DNA of 51,611 nt from positions 1-51,611 of the forward strand of contig JAADIO010000061.1 of the NCBI GenBank assembly GCA_013151235.1, given 5' to 3'. This DNA is from Deltaproteobacteria bacterium. Lineage in GTDB: Bacteria > CG2-30-53-67. Under the pieces are notes generated by a model that ran no database searches, was not told the DNA's origin, and worked only from the letters and a program-made list of their open reading frames with translations. Position numbers and translations under genes: made by a program. Positions 26,046-33,070 of the stretch are shown piece by piece. How positions within the stretch are numbered: position 1 is the stretch's first letter; each line of letters begins with the position of its first letter.

Positions 26046-27024
26046 CCCTCTCCCCCCTGAAGTCCTTAATACACCGAACCCAATGCCCCGGCTCCAGCTC
26101 CACATTTGCCGGTTTCCGCCGGCGGCATTCGCCGGTCACATGGCGGCAACGGGGGGCAAAGCTGCAACCGGGGGGGAGATCGACCAGGTCCGAAACGGCC
26201 CCCGGGATGGGTTTCAGGCGCCCCATCCCGCCGGTTTCTCCGATCCGGGGAATCGATTCCAGCAGACCGATGGTATAAGGATGGCCCGGCCGCCGGAAGA
26301 GATCGGAAGTCCGTGCGCTCTCCATAATTTCGCCTGCATACATGACGAAAACCCGGTCGGCCATTTCCGCGACGACACCCAAATCGTGGGTAATCAGCAG
26401 AATCGACATTTCCGACTCCCGCCGGATCTGATTCATCAGGTCGAGAATCTGGGCCTGAATGGTCACATCAAGGGCGGTGGTCGGCTCATCTGCAATCAAG
26501 ATGGAAGGATGGCAGGAGAGGGCCATGGCGATCATGACCCGTTGGCGCATTCCGCCGGAGAACTGGTGGGGATATTCGTCAATCCGCTGTTCCGGTGAGG
26601 GGATCCGGACCCGGCGTAAAAGATCAAGGGTTCGTGCTCTCGCCTCCCCTTTGTTCACTCCCTGGTGAAGGATCACGGCCTCGGCGATCTGGTTCCCGAT
26701 GGTAAAGACCGGATTAAGGGAGGTCATCGGTTCCTGAAAAATCATCGAAATCCGGTTTCCCCGGATGCTCCGCATCCGCTCCGGTTCAAGTTCAAGGAGG
26801 TCTTGCCCCTCGAAAAGGATCTTCCCGCTGACGATTTGCGCCGGCGGGACGGACAGGAGTCTCAGGATAGACAGTGCCGTGACGCTCTTGCCGCAACCCG
26901 ACTCTCCGACGACCCCCAGGACTTCCCCTTTTGCCAGGGAAAAACCGACACCGTTCACGGCGTGGACAACGCCGGAATCGGTATGAAAATGAACGGTGAG
27001 ATTTTTGATTTGCAGGATGGGCAT
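26041..27024 (-). CDS. oppD: Oligopeptide/dipeptide ABC transporter ATP-binding protein (OppD/DppD type)
   Basis: Cytoplasmic ATPase partner of OppF, 327 residues. Walker A is [13 protein letters not shown], the Q-loop region is [13 protein letters not shown], the signature is [15 protein letters not shown], and Walker B is [12 protein letters not shown]. The C-terminal extension has the [17 protein letters not shown] cysteine motif typical of OppD/DppD. The start ATG 27024 ([12 protein letters not shown] follows) matches the family. The frame is open 29 codons further back, but that part is not conserved. No clear ribosome site is seen. It lies 99 bp after a TPR gene and may be read from the hflK-hflC-TPR transcript. 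Confidence 0.93.
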   Translation of the reverse strand: MPILQIKNLTVHFHTDSGVVHAVNGVGFSLAKGEVLGVVGESGCGKSVTALSILRLLSVPPAQIVSGKILFEGQDLLELEPERMRSIRGNRISMIFQEPMTSLNPVFTIGNQIAEAVILHQGVNKGEARARTLDLLRRVRIPSPEQRIDEYPHQFSGGMRQRVMIAMALSCHPSILIADEPTTALDVTIQAQILDLMNQIRRESEMSILLITHDLGVVAEMADRVFVMYAGEIMESARTSDLFRRPGHPYTIGLLESIPRIGETGGMGRLKPIPGAVSDLVDLPPGCSFAPRCRHVTGECRRRKPANVELEPGHWVRCIKDFRGERG

Positions 27025-27123
27025 GAATATCGTCGATGATTGACCACCGCCACGAAGAGGCGGAACATTGGCGGCTTCGCAAAAAAATCCGTCCGGAACA
27101 AAATTTTTCACAAGACCGGCCGC

Positions 27124-27840
27124 CTACCCCACAGCCTCATCTTTCGGCTCAACCAGACGGAGAAAGGTCGCCGTTTCCCTGTGTGAAGGATCGATTCGCT
27201 CAGCCTCCCGGAACTCCCGGATTGCCAGGTCTTGCCTCCCTTGCTTGTAGAAGGTCAGACCGAGATGGAGCAGGGCCGGAATATAAAGCGGATTGAGTTT
27301 TTTCGCCTCCTCAAGATAGTTCAATGCACCCTTGAAATCCCCCTTCTCCCGATGGGAAAGCCCGATCTTCATCAGCACCTCGATGGAGTCGGGACGCATC
27401 TTCAGCGCCATCCGGTATTCATGGATCGCCTCGTCGAACCAACCGATCTCGTTGTAGGCATCCCCGGTCTCCACATGCATGCCCGTCAGTTTCCCCTTAA
27501 CAAAGGGATCGATCGACAGGGGAGCCGTCCTGACATTGTCGGCGGTCAAGTGAAAAACCTCTTCGGCTTCGTCAAAACGACCGCTTTCATTAAGGGTAAT
27601 TACCAGGTTCAAGGCCGCCTCCGTATAATTCGGATTAATCTCCAAGGCACGGCGAAAGGCTTCCGTTGCCTTCTGAAATTTTCCGTCGGCATGATAGATC
27701 GTTCCGAGCTTGCTGTGGATCTCGGCAAGATTCGGCTCCTGCGTAAGAACCCTCTCGAAACATTCCCGGGCCGGGTCGTATTCTCCCTGCTTGAAATGCA
27801 TCTTCCCCCGGACGATCATATCGTGTACGGACTCTTTCAT
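27124..27840 (-). CDS. Tetratricopeptide-repeat protein
   Basis: Soluble helical repeat protein of 238 residues without a signal peptide. Five or six TPR units cover almost the whole chain, for example GKMHFKQGEYDPARECFERV, GTIYHADGKFQKATEAFRRA, GDAYNEIGWFDEAIHEYRMA and GLTFYKQGRQDLAIREFREA. A less regular stretch at about 95-120 interrupts the array. TPR proteins mediate protein contacts, and no enzymatic motif is present. AAAGGAGC lies six bases before the ATG. It starts 14 bp after hflC, so it is probably part of the HflKC operon and may serve the membrane quality-control complex, but that is inference from position. Confidence 0.85.
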   Translation of the reverse strand: MKESVHDMIVRGKMHFKQGEYDPARECFERVLTQEPNLAEIHSKLGTIYHADGKFQKATEAFRRALEINPNYTEAALNLVITLNESGRFDEAEEVFHLTADNVRTAPLSIDPFVKGKLTGMHVETGDAYNEIGWFDEAIHEYRMALKMRPDSIEVLMKIGLSHREKGDFKGALNYLEEAKKLNPLYIPALLHLGLTFYKQGRQDLAIREFREAERIDPSHRETATFLRLVEPKDEAVG

Positions 27841-27854
27841 GAAGGGCTCCTTTC

Positions 27855-28715
27855 TTAACGACTCTTTTCCAGATAGTGGAAAAATTCCGATTTCGGACTG
27901 AGGACCAGCAATGTCTTGTCCTTCAGCGAATTCCCGTAGGCATCCATGGTACGCATGAACTTAAAGAAGTCGGGATCCTGCTGATAGGCCTCGGCATAGA
28001 TCCGGGTCGCGATGGCATCTCCTTCTCCTCTCAGCTCTTGTGCCTTCCGCTTTGCCTGCGCCAGAAGGATAGTCCGTTCCTTGTCGGCTTCGGCCCGCAC
28101 CTTGATGGCCTTCTCCTCCCCCTCGGAACGGTAACGCTTGGCCTCCTGCTGCCGTTCGGCCTGCATCCGGCCGAAGACATGCTTTTCATTCTGTTCCGGC
28201 AGGTCGGCCCGCTTGATCCGGACGTCGACGACCTGAATCCCATAGGAGGGGGTCTTCAGATTCGTATCCTTGGTCACGTCCCCCATGATGTGGGCCCGGT
28301 TCTCCGAAACAATCTGGGCGAGGGTATATTTCCCCAGTTCCGCCCGGAGGTTGGAATAGATGATATCATCCAGCCGGGCCTGGGCGCCGCTTTCATTACG
28401 CATGGTCTGGTAGAACTTCAGCGGATCCGAGATATACCACTTGGCATAGTTGTCGATGACCAGGTTCTTCTTATCCTGCGTCACCACCACCCGGGCGTCG
28501 GCATCGTATTCGAGGATTCGATTGTCGAAGAAGAGAACCTGCTGCACGAAGGGGACCTTGATATTCAGGCCGGGCTTGTGGATCGTCTTCACCGGTCTTC
28601 CCATGAAAAGGACCACGGCCGATTCCGTCTGGTCCACGGTAAAAAAGACCTGGGGAATCAGAACCAGTGCCCCGAAGAGTATGATCACGGCTATGGCTGA
28701 AGAGAACTTTTTCAT
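27855..28715 (-). CDS. hflC: SPFH-domain membrane protein HflC
   Basis: Partner of HflK in the HflKC complex, which surrounds and modulates the FtsH protease at the inner membrane. It is 286 residues. One N-terminal transmembrane segment (about 6-25) is followed by the SPFH/band-7 domain (FTVDQTESAVVLFMGRPV, KVPFVQQVLFFDNRILEYD) and a helical region rich in K, E, A and R (RMQAERQQEAKRYRSEGEEK). The C-terminus YQQDPDFFKFMRTMDAYGNS is characteristic of HflC. The start overlaps the hflK stop by 4 bp. ftsH is not in the window. Confidence 0.95.
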   Translation of the reverse strand: MKKFSSAIAVIILFGALVLIPQVFFTVDQTESAVVLFMGRPVKTIHKPGLNIKVPFVQQVLFFDNRILEYDADARVVVTQDKKNLVIDNYAKWYISDPLKFYQTMRNESGAQARLDDIIYSNLRAELGKYTLAQIVSENRAHIMGDVTKDTNLKTPSYGIQVVDVRIKRADLPEQNEKHVFGRMQAERQQEAKRYRSEGEEKAIKVRAEADKERTILLAQAKRKAQELRGEGDAIATRIYAEAYQQDPDFFKFMRTMDAYGNSLKDKTLLVLSPKSEFFHYLEKSR

Positions 28716-29791
28716 CTTCTTCCCCCTTTCCCGTCAACAGCAGCACTGTCCTGCGTCCCCTTTTGGATCCTGTCCAGAGGAAGGTAGGGAAGAATCTTGT
28801 CCGCGGTCTTCCCGTCGATGATAATCTTCTCCATCCGAGGCATGATCTTCTCCATGGTCTCCAGATAGATCCGGGTGCGGGTTACATCCTTCGCCTTCCG
28901 GTACTCCGTGAGGACCTGAAGAAAACGGCTCACATCCCCCTTGGCCCGGTCGATCTCCGCCTCCCGGTAGGCCTGCGCCTCATTCACAAGCTGTTCCGCC
29001 ATTCCCTTGGCCTTGGGCAGAATATCGTTACGGTATCCCATGGCCTGGTTTTCCGTCTTCTCCTTGTCCTCCTTGGCCGACGCAACATCCTTGAAGGCCT
29101 CGATAACCGGTTTCGGCGGAAGGACATCCTGCAGCCGCACCGCATCGACCTTGAGACCGGCATGATACTTGTCGAGAATCTCCTGCAGAAGACTCTTGGT
29201 ATCTTCCTGAATTTGCAGTTTTCCTCCCGTCAGGACGTCATCGATCCGGTTTTTGCCGACGACCTCCCGCATGGCCGCCTCCGATGCATCCTTGATCGTC
29301 TTCTCCTGTCCTTTAATGGCAAAAAGATACTGCACGGGATCCTTGATCCGGTACTGCACAATAAATTCCAGTGCGACGATATTTTCGTCCCCCGTCAGCA
29401 TCAGCGCCTCCGACGGGACGGAACGATACCGGGCGGGAGGACCGGCGGTAATGGTGCGGAACCCTACCTCCAGACGGTGGACCTTGGTCACCTTCGGTTT
29501 CAGGACCGTCTCCACAGGAAAGGGGACATGCCAGTGCGGACCGGGAGGACTCGTACGAACCATGGCGCCGAAACGCTTGACCACACCCATTTCCTCCGGA
29601 GCCACAACATAGACGCCGGAGGCCATCCAGAGGAGAAAAAACAACAGGAGAAGCACCCAGGCACCGGGGAGCTTCTTCCGGAAGGACTTGAAGGAACGGA
29701 GGGACTCTTCCAGCTTCTTGACAACATCTTCAATGGGCGGAGGCCCTTCTCCCCACGAACCGCCTCCCGGTTTGTTCGGATCCCAAGGCAT
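28712..29791 (-). CDS. hflK: SPFH-domain membrane protein HflK
   Basis: First gene of the hflK-hflC unit, 359 residues. The Pro/Gly-rich cytoplasmic N-terminus (MPWDPNKPGGGSWGEGPPP) is the usual HflK start. One transmembrane helix (about 44-64) is followed by the SPFH domain beginning VYVVAPEEMGVVKRFG and a long helical segment. AAGGAG lies six bases upstream of the ATG. Pairing with HflC in a 4-bp overlap supports stoichiometric synthesis. The 239-bp gap upstream, to the HypA-like gene, contains no other gene that I can recognise. Confidence 0.95.
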   Translation of the reverse strand: MPWDPNKPGGGSWGEGPPPIEDVVKKLEESLRSFKSFRKKLPGAWVLLLLFFLLWMASGVYVVAPEEMGVVKRFGAMVRTSPPGPHWHVPFPVETVLKPKVTKVHRLEVGFRTITAGPPARYRSVPSEALMLTGDENIVALEFIVQYRIKDPVQYLFAIKGQEKTIKDASEAAMREVVGKNRIDDVLTGGKLQIQEDTKSLLQEILDKYHAGLKVDAVRLQDVLPPKPVIEAFKDVASAKEDKEKTENQAMGYRNDILPKAKGMAEQLVNEAQAYREAEIDRAKGDVSRFLQVLTEYRKAKDVTRTRIYLETMEKIMPRMEKIIIDGKTADKILPYLPLDRIQKGTQDSAAVDGKGGRR

Positions 29792-30030
29792 GAGTCACTC
29801 CTTCCTCTGCTCGATCGACGAGGGGTCAGGCATCTCTCCTCATCAGGAGGATGCATATTAAATCATAAAGATGATCGCGAAGAAAAACGGTAATGTGTGT
29901 GGTGAGTCTAATCGATTTACAGTGAAAGATCAAGCCCCGTGCATGAGAAAAGATGAGAGAAAGAGCGCACAGGCAATCCCCCGGATACGAAAGGCCCTTC
30001 CGCCGGAATCCGCAAAGGCAATTTCCGTTG

Positions 30031-30372
30031 TCAGAAAACCTCCATCTCCCGAACCCGAAGCTCATTTCCGGAAATCAGCTCGGAGGCAATCGAACCGCAC
30101 TTCTCGCAGGTCATTCTGAAGCCGCCGGCGCTGTACTCGGCGGAACAGGAGAGACAACGAACCCTGAGCGGTACGGCATTAATCGCAAGTTCCGCCCCTT
30201 CGGCCGGTGTATCCCGGCTCAAAATCTGGAAAGAATCCCGCAGATCATTGGAGTCAAGACCACTCATCTCTCCAACCTCCAGAACCACCCGCTTGATGCG
30301 GTTCGCACCCTCGGACTGGGCCTTCTCAATGAGCTGATGCAGCATTTCACGGGTGACGGTCATACAGTCCAT
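30031..30372 (-). CDS. HypA/HybF-like zinc protein lacking the N-terminal MHE motif
   Basis: HypA delivers nickel to [NiFe]-hydrogenase or urease. This homologue has 113 residues. It keeps the alpha/beta core (RVVLEVGEMSGLDSNDLRDS, TPAEGAELAINAVPLRVRC) and the zinc-finger cysteine pairs CLSC and CEKC about 20 residues apart, and ends GNELRVREMEVF as HypA does. The expected MHE start, whose His2 binds nickel, is absent: the protein starts MDCMTVTREM. Start ATG 30372 is supported by GAGG five bases upstream. The next ATG (30363) also lacks MHE, and no MHE is found in the upstream open frame. No hydrogenase genes are nearby. It may be a zinc protein with another role. Confidence 0.75.
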   Translation of the reverse strand: MDCMTVTREMLHQLIEKAQSEGANRIKRVVLEVGEMSGLDSNDLRDSFQILSRDTPAEGAELAINAVPLRVRCLSCSAEYSAGGFRMTCEKCGSIASELISGNELRVREMEVF

Positions 30373-30437
30373 TTTTTCCTCGTGGTGGTTTGTTGTTATT
30401 ATACCATAGATTCTGAAGGCCACAAGGCACCGTCGCT

Positions 30438-31055
30438 TTATTCCGGGCAATAATGTTCCGCCACCAGATAGAGTTCCACACTTCGGGAACGGGACGCCGG
30501 AGGTTTGGCAACACGGCAGCTTCTGAAACGGCCCCGCAATCGTTTCAGAAGAGGGGGAAAGTCTTTTCCCTGGAAGATCTTGACCACCAATCCCCCCCCG
30601 GACCGGAGTACGTCGGGAAGAAGGTCGATTACCCCTTCCACCAGGACCATGCTCATGTCATGATCGAGGGAGGGGATCCCGCGGGTATTCGGGGCCATAT
30701 CCGAAAGGACACGATCGACCTTTTCAGCCGGGAACTGACCGATGAGACGTTCAATCCCCACAGGGTCAAGGAGATCACATTGCAGGATCGTCACGCCGGG
30801 GATCGGATCCATCGCAAGAAGATCCGCGGCGACGACACGTCCCTTCCTTCCGACGATCGATACCGCCACCTGGCTCCATCCTCCGGGCGCCGCCCCCAGA
30901 TCGAGGACCCGGTCTCCGGGATGGATCACCCGAAACTTCTGTTGAATCTGCAGCAATTTGTAGGCCGATCGGGAACGGTATTTCCCCTCCCGGGCCTGCC
31001 GAACGTAAAGATCCCTTTCATGTTCCCGAATCCACCTTTTGGAAGAGCGGCTCAC
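30438..31055 (-). CDS. rlmE: 23S rRNA (uridine-2'-O)-methyltransferase RlmE/FtsJ
   Basis: SAM-dependent methyltransferase for U2552 of 23S rRNA, 205 residues, the family length. The SAM site is VLDLGAAPGGWSQVA. The catalytic K-D-K-E tetrad is visible in SRSAYKLLQI, LSDMAPNTRG, GGLVVKIFQG and RSRSVELYLVA. The start is GTG 31055 with GGAG nine bases upstream; no ATG fits the N-terminus (SRSSKRWIREHERDLYVRQA). It is divergent from the CheZ-like gene and lies 65 bp upstream of the HypA-like gene, with no terminator seen between them. Confidence 0.95.
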   Translation of the reverse strand: MSRSSKRWIREHERDLYVRQAREGKYRSRSAYKLLQIQQKFRVIHPGDRVLDLGAAPGGWSQVAVSIVGRKGRVVAADLLAMDPIPGVTILQCDLLDPVGIERLIGQFPAEKVDRVLSDMAPNTRGIPSLDHDMSMVLVEGVIDLLPDVLRSGGGLVVKIFQGKDFPPLLKRLRGRFRSCRVAKPPASRSRSVELYLVAEHYCPE

Positions 31056-31127
31056 CGGTCACGACTCCATCTAACTATGAAAACTATAATCGAAAATGCT
31101 TGCCCGCGCAAAAGAGGCGATTTATGG

Positions 31128-31157
31128 TTGCAACTATTTTTTGCATCGTGGTATATT
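31128..31157 (+). promoter_or_regulatory. Possible sigma70 promoter of the CheZ-like gene
   Basis: TTGCAA (31128-31133), an 18-bp spacer and TATATT (31152-31157) lie in the divergent rlmE/CheZ-like gap. The start site would be near 31164, giving a 68-nt leader. The surrounding sequence is AT-rich. Confidence 0.45.
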
Positions 31158-31231
31158 GAAAACAATCCGTCAACCTTGTCAATGAATCATTTTCAATCCT
31201 GATTGTTTTCTCTACTCTCTGGAGGCTCGTC

Positions 31232-32053
31232 ATGGAATCAAGAGAAAATGCACGCTATCTTATATTGGCCAATGTGAACGGGAAAAAGACCGCAATCCAA
31301 GTGGATGGTCTTTATACTATCCTGCCTCCGCAAAATTTTCCACCCCAAATTCCCAATGAAATCCAGTATCAGGACGAACGTCTTCCCCTCTATCGTGCCG
31401 GAGAACTCGTCGATACTTTTGAAAAGAAGTCGTCCGGTCATGATTCCTACGAACAGCTCTACCGGGAGTTTCTCTCCAAAGTCAAAGAGGTCTCCGACGA
31501 CGTCGCCAATATGAAACGGAAATTATCCAGGAACATGGAGCAGGACCTTGCCCGGATCACCCATGAAGGACTCCCCACCACCTCGGACCAGCTCTCCTCG
31601 ATTCAGTCCGAATCCGCCGCCACGGCCGACAACATCATGGGACTGACCGAAAAGGTTCAGGAGAGTCAACAAAAAATGGGGGAAAAATTTTCAGCGATCA
31701 AGTCGGCACTGGAGGAGATCAAGAAACAGGAAACAAGTTTTTTTGAGCTGATTGAGGGACTGGAAGGCGTGATTAATGCCAATAATTCGGATTTGACGAA
31801 GATCATGACGACCCTTACCTTCCATGACATTACCAACCAGAAACTGCAGAAAGTGGTCGGCGCGCAGGAGGAGATGGAAGACAAGCTCCTCTCCATCCTC
31901 TTCCATTTCGGGATCGAATTCCGAAAGGAAGAAAACCCCGATGACGAGGTGATCAAACGGGGCGAAGAGATGCTGCACCTCCTGCAGGGAGCGAACAAAA
32001 AAACGATCGACCAGGAAGAAGTCGATCAATTACTCACGGAATTTTTGAAATAG
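31232..32053 (+). CDS. CheZ-like phosphatase with a short CheW-like N-terminal segment
   Basis: Soluble protein of 273 residues. Residues about 1-60 (VDGLYTILPPQNFPPQIPNE then QDERLPLYRAGELVD) resemble part of a CheW fold. Residues 70-190 are mostly coiled-coil helix. IMTTLTFHDITNQKLQKV at about 191-208 matches the CheZ active region, with Asp199 and Gln203 in the D-x-x-x-Q spacing that CheZ uses to dephosphorylate CheY. A C-terminal helix ends QLLTEFLK, reminiscent of the CheY-binding tail of CheZ. TGGAGG lies seven bases before the ATG. It is followed by a strong terminator, so it is a single-gene unit. No other chemotaxis gene is in the window, so the CheY partner is unknown. Confidence 0.65.
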   Translation: MESRENARYLILANVNGKKTAIQVDGLYTILPPQNFPPQIPNEIQYQDERLPLYRAGELVDTFEKKSSGHDSYEQLYREFLSKVKEVSDDVANMKRKLSRNMEQDLARITHEGLPTTSDQLSSIQSESAATADNIMGLTEKVQESQQKMGEKFSAIKSALEEIKKQETSFFELIEGLEGVINANNSDLTKIMTTLTFHDITNQKLQKVVGAQEEMEDKLLSILFHFGIEFRKEENPDDEVIKRGEEMLHLLQGANKKTIDQEEVDQLLTEFLK

Positions 32054-32054
32054 T

Positions 32055-32089
32055 GGAAAAACTTTTCCCATTTTGGGAAAAGTTTTTCA
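32055..32089 (+). terminator. Intrinsic terminator after the CheZ-like gene
   Basis: A near-perfect inverted repeat, with left arm GAAAAACTTTTCCCA and right arm TGGGAAAAGTTTTTC, encloses a very short loop directly after the stop codon. The right arm itself ends in a T-run, giving an efficient terminator. Its symmetry allows function on both strands. Confidence 0.85.
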
Positions 32090-32199
32090 TATATAGGGCA
32101 TTTCTTTTCTTATTCATCTCAAGAGAGTACCACTCACGCCTGCGTGCCTGTATCATCCTCATAACCCACTGTAAACAATCAATTATATACAGTATATCT

Positions 32200-32358
32200 G
32201 CAATTTGCTGTAGACCGAACGGCATAAATTGCAAATAAACAGACCAAACAAAATTCTTCCCGCCAAAAAGGCCGATGCTTTTTTTAACATATAATTCAAT
32301 GTGATAGGCAATTTGCCGCCGGGAGATCCGACATTCCGGCATCTGAATTGCATATAAT
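32200..32358 (+). promoter_or_regulatory. Promoter region of the sigma-factor gene with repeated GCAATTTGC palindromes
   Basis: A consensus -10 TATAAT (32353-32358) with only a weak -35 (GACATT at 32330, 17-bp spacer) lies 47 bases before the sigma-factor start. GCAA-T-TTGC occurs at 32200-32208 and 32308-32316, and half or inverted versions (AATTGC) at 32227-32232 and 32346-32351, the last touching the -10 box. A consensus -10 with a poor -35 and repeated dyads suggests an activator- or repressor-controlled promoter. The rest of the 351-bp gap is AT-rich and holds no gene I can see. Confidence 0.4.
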
Positions 32359-32404
32359 AAAATCATTCTTCTGAGAAAGGACACCTCAATTTAAAGGAAA
32401 AGAC

Positions 32405-32950
32405 GTGGCACATAAAGACCTGCAAATGGTAACACGAATCCTCAATGGTGAACGGGAAACCTTCGAGACCCTCTACGACCTCTACTTTCCGAAGGTCTAC
32501 AATTATGTTTATATGAAACTGGGGGACCGGACGGAGGCGGAAGACCTGGTGCAGGACGTCTTTGTCTCAACGATTGAGTCGCTGGAAAGTTATGAGGGAC
32601 GATCCTCCCTTCTCTGCTGGATCTTCAGCATTACCAAAAACATGCTGAAAAACTTCTACCGGACCCGGAAACAGAACAGTTCCTGTTTTGTGGACGCCGA
32701 CGGTCAGTGCCGAAACAACTTTCATAAAATTTTTCAGACCCCCCTAGACCACCTGGAATACAAGGAATTTCTGGAGAAGTGGCACGAAAACATCTCCAAT
32801 TTGCCGCCTGACTCCAGAACGATTTTCTATCTGAAACATTTTAACGGGTTGACCATCAAAGAGATCGCCCGGAAAACCAACAAATCAGTCGGCGCCATCA
32901 AGGCCTCCCTTTATCGCACGAAAATAGCCCTGACGGAAGAAACGGGTTGA
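32405..32950 (+). CDS. ECF-type RNA polymerase sigma factor
   Basis: Transcription initiation factor of 181 residues. Region 2 is clear (ETFETLYDLYFPKVYNYVYM, EAEDLVQDVFVSTIESLESY, SSLLCWIFSITKNMLKNFYR), and region 4 ends with an HTH (PPDSRTIFYLKHFNGLTIKE, KTNKSVGAIKASLYRTK). Region 3 is absent, as expected of the ECF group. The start is GTG 32405 with AAAGGA six bases upstream. The linker between regions 2 and 4 contains two cysteines (SSCFVDADGQC). No anti-sigma gene adjoins it: upstream is a terminated CheZ-like gene and downstream is mfd. Control must therefore come from elsewhere or from the dyad-rich promoter. Confidence 0.9.
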   Translation: MAHKDLQMVTRILNGERETFETLYDLYFPKVYNYVYMKLGDRTEAEDLVQDVFVSTIESLESYEGRSSLLCWIFSITKNMLKNFYRTRKQNSSCFVDADGQCRNNFHKIFQTPLDHLEYKEFLEKWHENISNLPPDSRTIFYLKHFNGLTIKEIARKTNKSVGAIKASLYRTKIALTEETG

Positions 32951-33001
32951 CCCGGCCGTCCATCCTTTCCAAGATCTTTCCACATTCATAATCCATATTC
33001 A

Positions 33002-33030
33002 TTGCCCGCCACATTAATTGATGCTACACT
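33002..33030 (+). promoter_or_regulatory. Possible sigma70 promoter of mfd
   Basis: TTGCCC (33002-33007), a 17-bp spacer and TACACT (33025-33030) lie 40 bases upstream of the mfd ATG in the 120-bp gap after the sigma-factor gene. It could drive mfd and the two isomerase genes. Confidence 0.4.
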
Positions 33031-33070
33031 GAACCGGTTTTAAGAAGATTCCATCTCTCTGCTGGAAACC

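Noticed and set aside
32168-32193. ACTGTA...TACAGT inverted repeat considered as a LexA box
   Set aside because: The half sites are 14 bp apart (CTGT to ACAG 16 bp), not the 8 bp of the CTGT-N8-ACAG consensus, and no SOS gene follows.
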